Below are positions 17,165 to 25,982 of a stretch of 64,000 bases of DNA, piece by piece (within the stretch, counting starts at the first letter, position 1; each line of letters starts with the position of its first letter). The notes below the pieces were generated by a model that saw nothing but the letters and a program-made list of their open reading frames with translations, was not told the DNA's origin and did not search any database. The DNA lies in assembly GCF_000385215.1 (NCBI RefSeq), contig NZ_ARQK01000052.1, positions 19,936 to 83,935 on the forward strand. The letters are read 5' to 3'. The stretch comes from Thioalkalivibrio thiocyanoxidans ARh2. Its GTDB lineage: Bacteria > Pseudomonadota > Gammaproteobacteria > Ectothiorhodospirales > Ectothiorhodospiraceae. The position numbers were made by a program, and so were the translations under genes.

Positions 17165-17440
17165 ATGTCCATCGAAGTGATCCATCGGCCGGAGCAGGAC
17201 CATCTGGAACGGCTGGGCGTATTCGACTGGCCGGTCTGGGAAAAGGAGGTCTCGGCCTTCCCCTGGCACTACGACGAGCGCGAGGTCTGCTACATCCTGG
17301 AAGGACAGGTGACGGTCACCCCGGACGGCGGCGGCGAGCCGGTGACGGTTGGCGAGGGCGATCTGGTGACCTTCCCCGAGGGTATGGACTGCACCTGGGA
17401 GATCCACCGCGACATCCGCAAGCACTACCGCTTCGGCTGA
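17165..17440 (+). CDS. Small cupin-domain protein
   Basis: A 91-aa single-domain cupin of the DUF861/COG3450 type: the first motif includes WHYDEREVCYILEG and the second GDLVTFPEGMDCTWEI. The start at 17165 follows an AGAGGAG ribosome-binding site. These proteins may bind metal or small ligands; the family includes a ureidoglycolate-related branch, but no such pathway is nearby. It ends six bases before the end of the convergent GST gene. Confidence 0.78.
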   Translation: MSIEVIHRPEQDHLERLGVFDWPVWEKEVSAFPWHYDEREVCYILEGQVTVTPDGGGEPVTVGEGDLVTFPEGMDCTWEIHRDIRKHYRFG

Positions 17441-17446
17441 GCGCGC

Positions 17447-18124
17447 TTAGCGGGCGAGCCACTGGGTGTCGAGGGGGGTGTTGAAGGCCTCTTCGACGCG
17501 GCGCAGGTAGTAGAGCATGTCGACCGGCAGGTTGATGCCGTCGTGCATCTGCAGGGGGTAGAGGTCGGCGGCGATCACGCAGTCGGCGATGGACGGGTGG
17601 CCGAGGTAGAAGCGGCTGGCCGCCAGGTGGCGAGCCAGATCCGGCAGACGGCTCAGCTTCGCCAGCTGGTTGTAGCCGTCGTAGCGATCGTTGGCGAGCT
17701 CTTCCAGCGACAGGCCGAAGCGGTGCTGCACCTGGGCCTTGTAGTCGGCCAGGGCCTCGGCGCTCTCGCCAATGCCGTGGAAGCCCGGTGCCAGCGGGGC
17801 GTACAACCGATCGAGCACCACATCGACCTTGCTGCGCCAGTCGACCAGGGCCTGCCAGGCATCCTCGGGGATTACGCCTTCCGCCAGGGGCTCCCCGGTC
17901 GGGAACAGGTGGTCGATGTCGCGCAGCGCCGTGAGCGTGTCGGTTACCAGGGTACCGTCATCCATCTGCAGGACCGGCGACTGGCGGGCCACGCCCAGCT
18001 CGAAGAAGGTCTCGTCGTCGAACCAGTCCAGCGCGACGGTTTCGAGCTCCACACCCTTGTAGCCACAGGCCAGGCGCAGGCGGTCGGCCTTCGCGTCGTG
18101 CGGGAAGTGGTAGAGCGTAGCCAC
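17447..18124 (-). CDS. Glutathione S-transferase family protein
   Basis: A 225-aa protein with an N-terminal thioredoxin-fold domain (ATLYHFPHDAKADRLRLA, then the QSPVLQMDDGTLVTDT glutathione-binding strand with cis-Pro) and an all-helical C-terminal domain from about residue 85 containing the SIADC-VIAADLYP helix. The family conjugates or reduces with glutathione; the substrate is unknown. It lies four bases downstream of the EVE-domain gene on the same strand. Confidence 0.82.
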   Translation of the reverse strand: MATLYHFPHDAKADRLRLACGYKGVELETVALDWFDDETFFELGVARQSPVLQMDDGTLVTDTLTALRDIDHLFPTGEPLAEGVIPEDAWQALVDWRSKVDVVLDRLYAPLAPGFHGIGESAEALADYKAQVQHRFGLSLEELANDRYDGYNQLAKLSRLPDLARHLAASRFYLGHPSIADCVIAADLYPLQMHDGINLPVDMLYYLRRVEEAFNTPLDTQWLAR

Positions 18125-18128
18125 GCGG

Positions 18129-18593
18129 TTATTTTCCGCGCTGGGCGTGGCTCAGGATGAAGTCCCACTGCTCCTGGGTGATCGGCATGACCGACAGGCG
18201 GTTGCCGCGGCGCACCAGCGGGCAGTCCTCGAGCTGCGGCTGCTGCTTCAGCCAGTCGAGGGTGATGATGTCGCCGAATTTTTCCTCGAAGGCGACATCC
18301 ACCCGCAGCCAGCGCGGGTTGTCCGGGTCGCTCTTCGGGTCGTAGTGCGGGTCCTCGGGGTCGAAGGCGCAGGAGTCCGGATAGGCCTCCTTCTCGATGC
18401 GCATAATGCCGACAATGCCCGGCGGCTTGGCGTTGGAGTGGTAGAAGAAGGCGAGATCGCCCTTCTTCATCTCGTCGCGCATCATGTTGCGCACCTGGTA
18501 GTTGCGGATGCCGTCCCAGGGCTCCACGCCCACGCGTTCCAGGTCGTCAATGCTGAACTCGTCGGGCTCGGATTTCATCAGCCAGTAGGCCAT
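18129..18593 (-). CDS. EVE-domain protein (thymocyte nuclear protein 1-like)
   Basis: A 154-aa protein that is a complete EVE domain: it starts AYWLMKSEPDEFS, has the WDGIRNYQVRNMM segment and ends in NRLSVMPITQEQWDFIL. EVE domains bind modified bases in RNA or DNA (PUA-like fold), and this stand-alone form is common in proteobacteria. The start at 18593 gives the canonical N-terminus. It is located between the 5-FTHF cyclo-ligase and GST genes in the same direction. Confidence 0.9.
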   Translation of the reverse strand: MAYWLMKSEPDEFSIDDLERVGVEPWDGIRNYQVRNMMRDEMKKGDLAFFYHSNAKPPGIVGIMRIEKEAYPDSCAFDPEDPHYDPKSDPDNPRWLRVDVAFEEKFGDIITLDWLKQQPQLEDCPLVRRGNRLSVMPITQEQWDFILSHAQRGK

Positions 18594-18625
18594 GCGGTTT
18601 CCTCGTGCCGGCTCGGGCGTGTGGG

Positions 18626-19261
18626 TCAGGTGTGCGTATTGTGCCGCGCGCGGCGGGGCAGCGCATGCCAGCCGTCCTCCGTGACCACGCCGTCCAGTGG
18701 GACGTCCCATGGCTGGCTGGGGAGGGCCTCGACCCCCTGCAGGGCATGGGCCACGCCAATCAGCTTGGGGCGGCGGATACCGAAGCGGCGGCGGGCGAAG
18801 TAGCGGTCGTAGTAGCCCGCACCCATGCCCATGCGGTTGCCGGCGTGGTCGAACGCGACCAGCGGCAGCAGGACCACCTGCATCTCGCGGCGCCAGATGC
18901 GCGGGGCATCGGGACAGGGCTCGGCAATGCCGAAGCCGTTGTGGCATAGCGGGGCGTCCGGCCCCCAGGCGTGAAAGTGCATGCGCCCAGGGCGCTTGGC
19001 ATCCATCACCGGCAGGGCAATGCGAGTGCCGCGTCGGGCCAGGGCCACGGTCAGGGGGGTCAGATCCACCTCGCCACGCAGGCCCCGGTAGGCGCCGATG
19101 CAATGGGGCTGCCAGCGCTGGAACCAGCGCAGCAGGTGATCGCAGATCAGGGCGGAATGAATCTCGAGCCGCTCGTCGGACAGCGCGGCGCGTTCGCGGC
19201 GCAGGCGCAGCCGTAGCTGGCGCAGTTCGTCAGGCGTGAAGGAGGTCTCGTCCCTGGACAT
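18626..19261 (-). CDS. ygfA: 5-formyltetrahydrofolate cyclo-ligase
   Basis: A 211-aa enzyme that converts 5-formyl-THF to 5,10-methenyl-THF using ATP. The family motifs are visible: the basic N-terminal helix LRRERAALS, the DLTPLTVALARRGTRIALPVM strand, and the substrate/ATP loop GNRMGMGAGYYDRYF near residues 143-157. It lies directly downstream of the 6S RNA gene on the same strand, the arrangement known from many gammaproteobacteria where ygfA is co-transcribed with ssrS. Confidence 0.9.
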   Translation of the reverse strand: MSRDETSFTPDELRQLRLRLRRERAALSDERLEIHSALICDHLLRWFQRWQPHCIGAYRGLRGEVDLTPLTVALARRGTRIALPVMDAKRPGRMHFHAWGPDAPLCHNGFGIAEPCPDAPRIWRREMQVVLLPLVAFDHAGNRMGMGAGYYDRYFARRRFGIRRPKLIGVAHALQGVEALPSQPWDVPLDGVVTEDGWHALPRRARHNTHT

Positions 19262-19282
19262 ACGATCCGCAAGTAATGAAGT

Positions 19283-19475
19283 GGACGCGCCCCGCGGGCG
19301 CCGAAGTGACCATCGACCTTGAACCAGAGGTTCAGGTGGGAGAAGCCTCCGAATCTTAAGGCTTTCCGCTCGATGACGGACATGCGCAACGAAACGGAAG
19401 TGCTCGGTCCCGTGGTGAAGAATTAAGGCTCAAGGGTACCACCAGGCCACTTTCGCACGCCGCAGCGACGCGTCC
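19283..19475 (-). ncRNA. ssrS: 6S RNA
   Basis: Read on the reverse strand, this 193-nt stretch has the layout of 6S RNA. The outer closing stem pairs GGACGCG (5' end, 19475-19469) with CGCGTCC (19289-19283), and an inner stem pairs CGAAAGTGGCC with GGTCACTTCG. The conserved CCTTGAGCC bulge-flanking segment, the GGAAAGCCTTAAGATTC segment and the CACCTGAACCTCTGGTTCAAGG hairpin region all match the E. coli pattern. Length and position directly upstream of ygfA agree. 6S RNA binds the housekeeping RNA polymerase by mimicking an open promoter. Exact ends are estimated from the stem. Confidence 0.87.
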
Positions 19476-19696
19476 GGCACCATTATGAACCAATCCCCCG
19501 GGGGTGTGCGCAACCATGATCACAGAAGGGTTGCACGATCCACCCAGGGCGGAATCCGGCCGCGCGGGAGACTCGCCGGTTTGGATGGGTTTTAGCAATC
19601 ACGCCCGGGTGACGTAGGATTCGCGTTTTCCGGATGGATGCGAGTGGGCGGTGCGCAACGAGTACCGGCCCTCTCCGGATTGTGCAGAGGAGCAAT

Positions 19697-20863
19697 ATGG
19701 AATCGCCGCAGAAACTGATCCCCGGATACGCCAACGCCAAGGCGACGCGTCGGTATGCGGAACACTACATCGCCGAGGGCAAGGCCGCCGAGGGCCACTA
19801 CAGCGAGTTCTCGCGCGCCAAGATGCGCCTGTCCAGCCTGGGCATTGGCACCTTTGGTGGCGCCGCCACGGCCGAGGTGGACGCCGCGATCTCCGCCATC
19901 GTGGCCCGTGGCCTGACCGAGGGCATCAATGTCGTCGACACCGGTGCCCACTACCGCTACGGGCGCTCGCTGGCGGCCGTCGGCGCGGGCGTGCGCACGG
20001 CCCTGGAGGCCGGGGTCCCGCGCGAGGCGATGTTCCTGATCTCCAAGGGTGGTTTTCTGACCCTGCGCGGCGGGCCGCCTGATGACATGGACGCCTGGTT
20101 CCAGCGCGAGATCGAGTCCCAGGGCATGGGCAACCGCGATGATCTGGCCAAGGGCGCGCACCTGCTGACGCCGGAGTACATCCACTATCAGATGGAACTG
20201 TCGCGCTCGCTGATGGGGGTGGAGACGCTGGATGCCTTCATCATCGACCAGCCCGAGGTCCATATCCACGAGATCGGCAAGGAGGCGACCAACCGCAAGC
20301 TGGAGCCGGTGTTCGAGGTGCTGGAGCGCGCGGCGCGGGAAAAGAAGATCCGCGCCTACGGGATCTCCACGTTCGAGGGCTTCCGCGAGGAGACCGACGC
20401 CGCTGTGTTTCAGTCGCTGACCTCCATGCAGGGCCTGGCCGAACGTGCCGCGCAGACCGTGACCGGCGACGACCACGCCCGGCACCACTTCAAGATCGGG
20501 ATGCTCCCGTTCAACCAGGTGATGCTGGAAGGCTTCACCCGCTTCAATACCGCGACCGGGCAGGGCAATGTGGCGAGCCCGCTGCAGGCCGCGCACCAGC
20601 TGGAGGTGTACATGTTCGCCTCCCATTCCATGCTGAAGGGACACCTCGCCCAGCAGTCGGTGGAGGTGGTCGGGCAGCAGCTGGCGGACCTGCCCAATCC
20701 GGCGCAGCGCGCGATGCAGTTCAACCGCTCCACGCCGGGGCTGGGTACGTCCCTGGTCGGCATGAGCACGCCGGAGCACCTGGACGACATGCTGGCGGTG
20801 ATGCGCGAACCGCTGCTGGAGAAGAAGGCCTACCTCGGGATGTTCAAGAAGGCCGAGGAGTAA
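19697..20863 (+). CDS. Aldo/keto reductase family protein (atypical)
   Basis: A 388-aa protein, longer than most aldo/keto reductases. The barrel strands and three tetrad positions are visible as Asp81, Tyr86 or Tyr88, and Lys117. At the place where the family has the catalytic His (usual LHNPE), this protein has IDQPE, so Asp184 replaces His. The start at 19697 has AGAGGAG upstream. The replacement may alter the reaction or its pH dependence. It follows the ssrS region divergently and precedes a REP-like inverted repeat. Confidence 0.72.
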   Translation: MESPQKLIPGYANAKATRRYAEHYIAEGKAAEGHYSEFSRAKMRLSSLGIGTFGGAATAEVDAAISAIVARGLTEGINVVDTGAHYRYGRSLAAVGAGVRTALEAGVPREAMFLISKGGFLTLRGGPPDDMDAWFQREIESQGMGNRDDLAKGAHLLTPEYIHYQMELSRSLMGVETLDAFIIDQPEVHIHEIGKEATNRKLEPVFEVLERAAREKKIRAYGISTFEGFREETDAAVFQSLTSMQGLAERAAQTVTGDDHARHHFKIGMLPFNQVMLEGFTRFNTATGQGNVASPLQAAHQLEVYMFASHSMLKGHLAQQSVEVVGQQLADLPNPAQRAMQFNRSTPGLGTSLVGMSTPEHLDDMLAVMREPLLEKKAYLGMFKKAEE

Positions 20864-20882
20864 GCCGGAGCCTGGTCTCCCC

Positions 20883-20965
20883 CTTGTGGGAGCCGGCTTG
20901 CCGGCGAAGCCCCTGCCTGCATCCGGCCTTGGCAGGGGCTTCGCGTGCAAGCACGCTCCCACAGG
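20883..20965. repeat. Paired REP-like palindromes
   Basis: Two arms in inverted orientation (20883-20917 and 20931-20965), each with TGTGGGAGC followed by a short GC palindrome and GGCGAAGCCC or its complement. The design resembles the REP doublets (BIMEs) of pseudomonads. It sits between the aldo/keto reductase and the MutS2-like gene and may act as a transcript-stabilising hairpin or gyrase/IHF-type site. Confidence 0.65.
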
Positions 20966-21000
20966 GTCTGCGATAGAGAATTCATGCACAAGGGTATGTC

Positions 21001-22590
21001 ATGCAGGTTGATCTGAAGGCCCTCGAATTCCCCGCGATCCAGCGTCTGCTGGAGCGCCTGACCGCGACGCCATACGGCGCGGATGCCGCACGCGGGCTGG
21101 AGCCGGCACCGAATCTGGATGCGGCGCGCGCACTGCAGACTGCGGTGACCGTCGCGCGCCAGCGTTTGGATGCGGGCACCCTGCCGCGTCTGGGGCAGCT
21201 GCCGGACGTGCGCGCGGCGCTGCGCCAGGCATCCAACCCCGGGGCCGCGCTGCCGGTGCAGGCCCTGCACAACCTCCAGACGATCATGCGGCATGCGCGC
21301 GAGCTGGCGGATCAACTGGCGGACACCCCCGAGATCTATCCGGCAGACCTGAACAAGCTGTATCCGCCCGAGGGGCTGGAAGAGCGCCTGTCGGCGTGCC
21401 TGAACCCCGGCGGGTCGCTGCGCGAAGACGCGAGCCCCTCGCTGGTCGAGGCCTTCGAACAGCGCGGACGCCTGCGCGACGAGGTCGAGGCGGTGGTGAA
21501 AAAGCGCCTGGCGGCCTCCGATGTCGTGCACAAGGGCGAGGACGCACTGAAGGTCCAGTGGCACCAGGAGCGCGCGGTGATGGTGCTGCGCGGCGAGGCG
21601 GCCAACGCGGTCAAGGGCGTGCGTCGTGGCACCGCGATGGGTGGGCGCGACCAGATTGTCGAGCCGATCGAGGCGGTGCCGCTGAACAACCAGCTGGATA
21701 CAGTCAACGGCCAGATCAATACCGAGCAGCAGCGCCTGCTGCGCGAGCTGACCGACGTGGTGCGCCAGTACGGCGAGCCGCTGGAGCTGATGCTGACGGC
21801 CCTGACCTGGATCGATCTGGCATCCGCCGCCGCGCAGCTATCCGCACAGATGAATGCCCATGCCCCGCGGCTGGAGGCGGAGGCCGGGGTGGAGCTGATC
21901 GAGGCCTACCACCCGCTGCTGCTGTTGCAGTTCGCCGAGGGCAACGGGCCGCAGCCGGTGCCGCTGTCGATCCGACTGGATGGCGAGCAGCCCCTGTTGC
22001 TGATCACCGGGCCGAATACCGGCGGCAAGACCGTCGCGCTGAAGACGCTCGGGCTGCTGGTCACCATGGCCTGGTGCGGGCTGCATATCCCGGCCGAGCA
22101 GGACTGCCGCATCGGGCGCTTCGACCAGGTGATGGTCGATGTCGGCGACAACCAGAGCCTGTTCCACCACCTGTCGACGTTTGCCGGGCATGTGGAGGTC
22201 CTGAAGCGCATTTTGGACCACGCCGGCCCCGAGAGCCTGATCCTGCTGGACGAGCTGGGCACGGGCACCGACCCGGACGAGGGCGCGGCACTGGCGATGG
22301 CGATGCTGGACGAGCTGCGTGCGCGTGGCACGCGCGGGATCGTGAATACCCACCTGGCGCCCCTGAAGGACTACGCCGCCCAGCATGCGGGCATCGTGAA
22401 CGCCTCGATGCAGTTCGATGCCGAGACGCTGTCCCCGACCTACCGGCTGCTGATCGGCGAGCCGGGTGTGTCGTTCGGCCTTACGATTGCCGAGAAGAAC
22501 GGGCTGCCGGCCCAACTGGTCGCCCGCGCCCGCGAGCATTTCGCCGAACTCGCCACCGCCCAGGCCGGGGGCGATCCCGGCAGGGGCTGA
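21001..22590 (+). CDS. MutS2-like ATPase without Smr domain
   Basis: A 529-aa protein with the MutS-family core: clamp/lever helices in the first 300 residues, Walker A GPNTGGKT near residues 338-345, the Walker B region LILLDELGTGTDPDEG near 416-431 and the NTHLAPLKDYA switch. Bacterial MutS2 is usually about 780 aa with a C-terminal Smr endonuclease domain; this protein stops soon after the ATPase. MutS2 proteins act in recombination suppression or ribosome rescue. The short form may rely on a separate Smr protein or have another role. Confidence 0.82.
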   Translation: MQVDLKALEFPAIQRLLERLTATPYGADAARGLEPAPNLDAARALQTAVTVARQRLDAGTLPRLGQLPDVRAALRQASNPGAALPVQALHNLQTIMRHARELADQLADTPEIYPADLNKLYPPEGLEERLSACLNPGGSLREDASPSLVEAFEQRGRLRDEVEAVVKKRLAASDVVHKGEDALKVQWHQERAVMVLRGEAANAVKGVRRGTAMGGRDQIVEPIEAVPLNNQLDTVNGQINTEQQRLLRELTDVVRQYGEPLELMLTALTWIDLASAAAQLSAQMNAHAPRLEAEAGVELIEAYHPLLLLQFAEGNGPQPVPLSIRLDGEQPLLLITGPNTGGKTVALKTLGLLVTMAWCGLHIPAEQDCRIGRFDQVMVDVGDNQSLFHHLSTFAGHVEVLKRILDHAGPESLILLDELGTGTDPDEGAALAMAMLDELRARGTRGIVNTHLAPLKDYAAQHAGIVNASMQFDAETLSPTYRLLIGEPGVSFGLTIAEKNGLPAQLVARAREHFAELATAQAGGDPGRG

Positions 22591-22605
22591 GCCCCGAACG
22601 AGGCG

Positions 22606-23175
22606 CTACCACATGAGGTCGTCGGGGACGACGTAGTCCTTGTACGGGTCGTCGGGATCGGGCTCGGAATCGCCGCTTTCTTCGGCCGGGATGACCAGCG
22701 GCCACTCGGCATCCCGCTCGCGGATCTTGTCCGCGATCTCGCGCGGGATTACGCGGAAACCCTTGCTCGGGTGCAGCTCCAGGCCTGCCAAGGCCGCGCG
22801 CCCGTCGACCAGGCGCTTGCGGGTGTCCTCGGTTACCGGCAGGTGGCGGATCTGCCCGTCGAACTGGAAGTGGTAGTCGATCGCGGCGTCGCCGGTGGGG
22901 ATCGGGGCCAGGTGCTGGTTGACCAGTTCGCGAATCTGGGCCCGGCGCGCACGGCGTTCGGCCTTTTCCTGTCGTTCCTGGTTCTTCTCGCGCGAGCGCT
23001 GGGCCTGCTCGGCCTGGCGGGCCGCCGCGGCGCTGGCCTCGGCGTCGGCGGGCTTGCCCTTTTTCTTTTTTGGTTGTGTCTTCTGGGCCTTGTGCTTCTG
23101 GCTCTTGGCCTTGCGCACCTGTTTTTCATCCACCAGCCCGGTCTTCAGGAGCTGGTTGCGCAGATCGTCCGACAT
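22606..23175 (-). CDS. DUF2058 (YaiL-like) protein
   Basis: A 189-aa protein starting SDDLRNQLLKTGLVDEKQ, followed by a very basic Lys-rich coiled segment (residues about 22-85) and a conserved domain with YHFQFDGQIRHLPVTE. This matches DUF2058/YaiL. The function is unknown; the basic helix suggests nucleic acid or ribosome binding. The gene converges on the MutS2-like gene (15 bases between ends). Confidence 0.8.
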   Translation of the reverse strand: MSDDLRNQLLKTGLVDEKQVRKAKSQKHKAQKTQPKKKKGKPADAEASAAAARQAEQAQRSREKNQERQEKAERRARRAQIRELVNQHLAPIPTGDAAIDYHFQFDGQIRHLPVTEDTRKRLVDGRAALAGLELHPSKGFRVIPREIADKIRERDAEWPLVIPAEESGDSEPDPDDPYKDYVVPDDLMW

Positions 23176-23211
23176 GCCGCTTGCCTGTAGAAAATGTGCC
23201 GGGAGGATAGC

Positions 23212-23703
23212 CTATGTGCAGCCGGCCTGTGTGAGTTCGGGTATTCCGTCCCGGATCTCGGTCACGGGCAGGGCCGGGAACAGAAGCTGCAGACGCCGTG
23301 TGAGGTCGGGGGTCGCGGCGGGATCACCGAGATCCAGGGCGGACTTAAACAGGCGCATCGCAGCCGTTCGTTCGCATGTGACCTCCAGCGCCTTCGTGGC
23401 GGTGTACAGCGCCGCCCGGTTCGGCTGGTGGGGGCCTTCGGGTTTGAGGCGGCGGCGCAGGGCGCGCACGCGGGCGGTGGTTCGATCGCGCCAACTCGCG
23501 GCGGCCTGCATCAGCGCCTCCCAGTTGTGCTTGCGTATGCCCCCCGGGTACCACAGGGCGAACAGGGCGAGGATGACATCGACGTCATGGTTCTCCTGCC
23601 AGTGCAGCAGGCGTTCCCGGGCTGGTGCGGAGGCCCAGATTCGCAGCGCGAAATCCCAGAAGCTGTCGAAGCCCAAGCCGTGCGGCCTGGCAGCCTCAGG
23701 CAC
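23212..23703 (-). CDS. TIGR02444 / DUF2390 family protein
   Basis: A 163-aa mostly helical protein with the family features FWDFALRIWA, a WQENHDVDVILALFALWYP segment and WRDRTTARVRALRRRLK. The family is widespread in gammaproteobacteria and has no assigned function. The first eight bases overlap the end of the FNR-type regulator gene, so the two are translationally linked. Confidence 0.75.
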   Translation of the reverse strand: MPEAARPHGLGFDSFWDFALRIWASAPARERLLHWQENHDVDVILALFALWYPGGIRKHNWEALMQAAASWRDRTTARVRALRRRLKPEGPHQPNRAALYTATKALEVTCERTAAMRLFKSALDLGDPAATPDLTRRLQLLFPALPVTEIRDGIPELTQAGCT

Positions 23704-24427
23704 CGCTGGCGGCGGACGTGAGGGTTACGCCGGCGGCATTGTGCAGGCTCTTCGGCTCGAGGATTTCGAGATCCCGGGTGTGGAGGCTGATCACCCCCTG
23801 TTTGCGCAGCTGCGTGAACAGGCGGCTGATGGTCTCCTGGGTCAGGCCCAGATGGTTGGCGATGTCGGCGCGCGACATCGGCAGATAGAAGCGTTCGGGG
23901 GACAGGCCGCGCGCACGGTGCCGTTCGGACAGGGTCACCAGGAACGTGGCCAGGCGCTGCTCCGCCGTGCGCTGCCCGAGCAGGGCATGCACGCTCTCGT
24001 CCTGGGCCAGCCCCTTGCTCATCACATTCATCATGTGCTGGCGGAAGGTGGGCAGCTTGTCGGCAAGGTCGTCCACATGGGTGAACGGGACTGCGCAGAC
24101 ACTGGTGGATTCCAGCGCCACGGCACTGACCGGATGTTTCCCGGAATGGATCGCGTCGAGCCCGAGCAGGTCGCCGGCGAGGGCGAACCCGGTGATCTGT
24201 TCGGTGCCGTCGTCGCTGATCAGGACCGCTTTCAGTGCGCCCGTTCGCACGGCGAACAGGGTGTCGAAGCGCTCGCCCATATTGAACAGCGAAGTCCCCT
24301 TCTCGATCGGGCGGCGCTGCTGAACGATCTCGTCGAGTTGCCAGAGTTCGTTCTGCGGCAGCCCCATCGGCAGGCAGAGCTGACGCAGGGAGCAGTGCTC
24401 GCAGGCTTGGGTTGGGCGCAATGTCAT
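23696..24427 (-). CDS. fnr: FNR/ANR-type oxygen-sensing transcriptional regulator
   Basis: A 243-aa Crp-family regulator. The four cysteines that hold the oxygen-labile [4Fe-4S] cluster in FNR are conserved as Cys9, Cys12 and Cys18 (C-x2-C-x5-C) and Cys111. The central beta-roll and the C-terminal HTH (ADIANHLGLTQETISRLF, about residues 187-204) are complete; the recognition helix E..SR pattern predicts binding to TTGAT-N4-ATCAA sites. It would control the switch to low-oxygen metabolism. Its stop overlaps the TIGR02444 gene. Confidence 0.9.
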   Translation of the reverse strand: MTLRPTQACEHCSLRQLCLPMGLPQNELWQLDEIVQQRRPIEKGTSLFNMGERFDTLFAVRTGALKAVLISDDGTEQITGFALAGDLLGLDAIHSGKHPVSAVALESTSVCAVPFTHVDDLADKLPTFRQHMMNVMSKGLAQDESVHALLGQRTAEQRLATFLVTLSERHRARGLSPERFYLPMSRADIANHLGLTQETISRLFTQLRKQGVISLHTRDLEILEPKSLHNAAGVTLTSAASGA

Positions 24428-24632
24428 GTGCGCAGGTTAGCGGTTTTGACCGCGGCTAGGGAAGCGCCTGTGGCTCACGGGAAGAGGCTTGCTCGCATGA
24501 GGAATTCCGTTATTGTGAGTGTGGAACCTTTTGAGGTGGCGACGATCCGCTATTTCAGATGCTTGTGTCGCGGCCAGCGCGATATACAGGCTCTGTTCCA
24601 TGTGGCAGACGATTCGCAGGGGAAGGGATGCA

Positions 24633-25871
24633 ATGATCGAACGGATGCTGAACGAATACATGCGCCACGGCACGCTGATCCTGCGCGAGCCTGACGGGAG
24701 CGAGCGCCGATTCGGGCAGGGGGCGCCCGAGATTACGATGCAGATCCACGATGCGGCGGCTCTCAAGCGTATTGCGCGCGATCCCGGATTCCAGCTGGGC
24801 GAGACCTATATGGACGGGCTCTGGTCGCCGGGGCCCGAGGGTATCCGGGTGTTTCTGGATGTGGCCATGCGCAACTTTGCACCCATGTTCCAGCGTCGCG
24901 TCCACCCGCTGGTGTGCATGTTCCGCGGGATCCTGGAGCAGGGGAACCGCATCGCGCGCAGCTACCAGAACATCTCGCACCATTACGACGTGGACGAGTG
25001 GCTGTTCCGCCGTTTTCTCGACGACGGGATGTTCTACAGCTGTGCCTATTTCGAGCGCCCGGACATGACCCTGGAAGAGGCCCAGCAGGCGAAGTGCGCG
25101 ATGCTGCGCAAGAAGCTGGTGCTGGAGCCCGGTCAGCGGGTACTGGATATCGGCTGTGGTTGGGGTGGGCTGGCCTTCCACCTGGCCGAGAATGCCGATG
25201 TCCAGGTGGATGGCATTACCCTGTCCAGGGAGCAGCTGCGCGTGGCCCAGGCGGAGGCGAAGCGCCGGGGGCTGGACGATCGCGTGCGTTTTTTCTATCA
25301 GGACTATCGCGAACACGACGACCAGTACGACCGGATCGTTAGCGTCGGTATGTTCGAGCATGTCGGCGTGCCCAACTACGGCACGTTCTTCCAGCGGGTG
25401 AACGACCTGCTCAAGGACGACGGCGTGGCCGTCCTGCACACGATTGGCCGACAGGGACCGCCAGGGACAACCAACCCCTGGCTAGGCAAGTACATCTTCC
25501 CTGGTGGTTACACCCCGGCCCTGTCCGAGGTGATGGAGGCGCTGGAACCGACCCCGCTGCATACCACCGATATCGAGTTCTGGCGGCTGCACTATGCCGA
25601 GACTCTCGCGGAGTGGTATCGGCGTTTCCAGAACATCCGCGCCGAGGCGGTGGAGCACTTCGACGAACGCTTCTGTCGCATGTGGGAGTTCTATCTGGCC
25701 AGTTGCGAAGGGACGTTTCGCTGGTGGCGCCAGGTGGTGTTCCACATCCAGATGGCCAAGCAGCAGGATGCCGTGCCGCTGACCCGTGACTACCTGTATG
25801 GCGACGAGGCACCCGAGGTGGTCTCCATCCCGCCCGGCGAGGCGGCCGCCCAGGCTCGCAGTGCCGCGTAG
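24633..25871 (+). CDS. cfa: Cyclopropane-fatty-acyl-phospholipid synthase
   Basis: A 412-aa enzyme that adds a methylene group from SAM to double bonds of membrane lipids. The SAM-binding motif VLDIGCGWGGLAFHLA lies near residues 170-185, and the family blocks SYQNISHHYDV, FYSCAYFE and the active-site VSVGMFEHVG with its Glu-His pair are present. The start at 24633 has GGAAGGG upstream; an in-frame ATG at 24519 lacks one. It is divergent from the FNR-type gene. Confidence 0.92.
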   Translation: MIERMLNEYMRHGTLILREPDGSERRFGQGAPEITMQIHDAAALKRIARDPGFQLGETYMDGLWSPGPEGIRVFLDVAMRNFAPMFQRRVHPLVCMFRGILEQGNRIARSYQNISHHYDVDEWLFRRFLDDGMFYSCAYFERPDMTLEEAQQAKCAMLRKKLVLEPGQRVLDIGCGWGGLAFHLAENADVQVDGITLSREQLRVAQAEAKRRGLDDRVRFFYQDYREHDDQYDRIVSVGMFEHVGVPNYGTFFQRVNDLLKDDGVAVLHTIGRQGPPGTTNPWLGKYIFPGGYTPALSEVMEALEPTPLHTTDIEFWRLHYAETLAEWYRRFQNIRAEAVEHFDERFCRMWEFYLASCEGTFRWWRQVVFHIQMAKQQDAVPLTRDYLYGDEAPEVVSIPPGEAAAQARSAA

Positions 25872-25982
25872 GGAAACGCCGATCAATTTTCTGTTTTTCG
25901 GAACGTTTTCCCCTCGTCGGGCACCCGCAACCCCGCTTTTTCCCTACACTTCACCGAAACGCTGAAGGGGCAGGGACGACGG

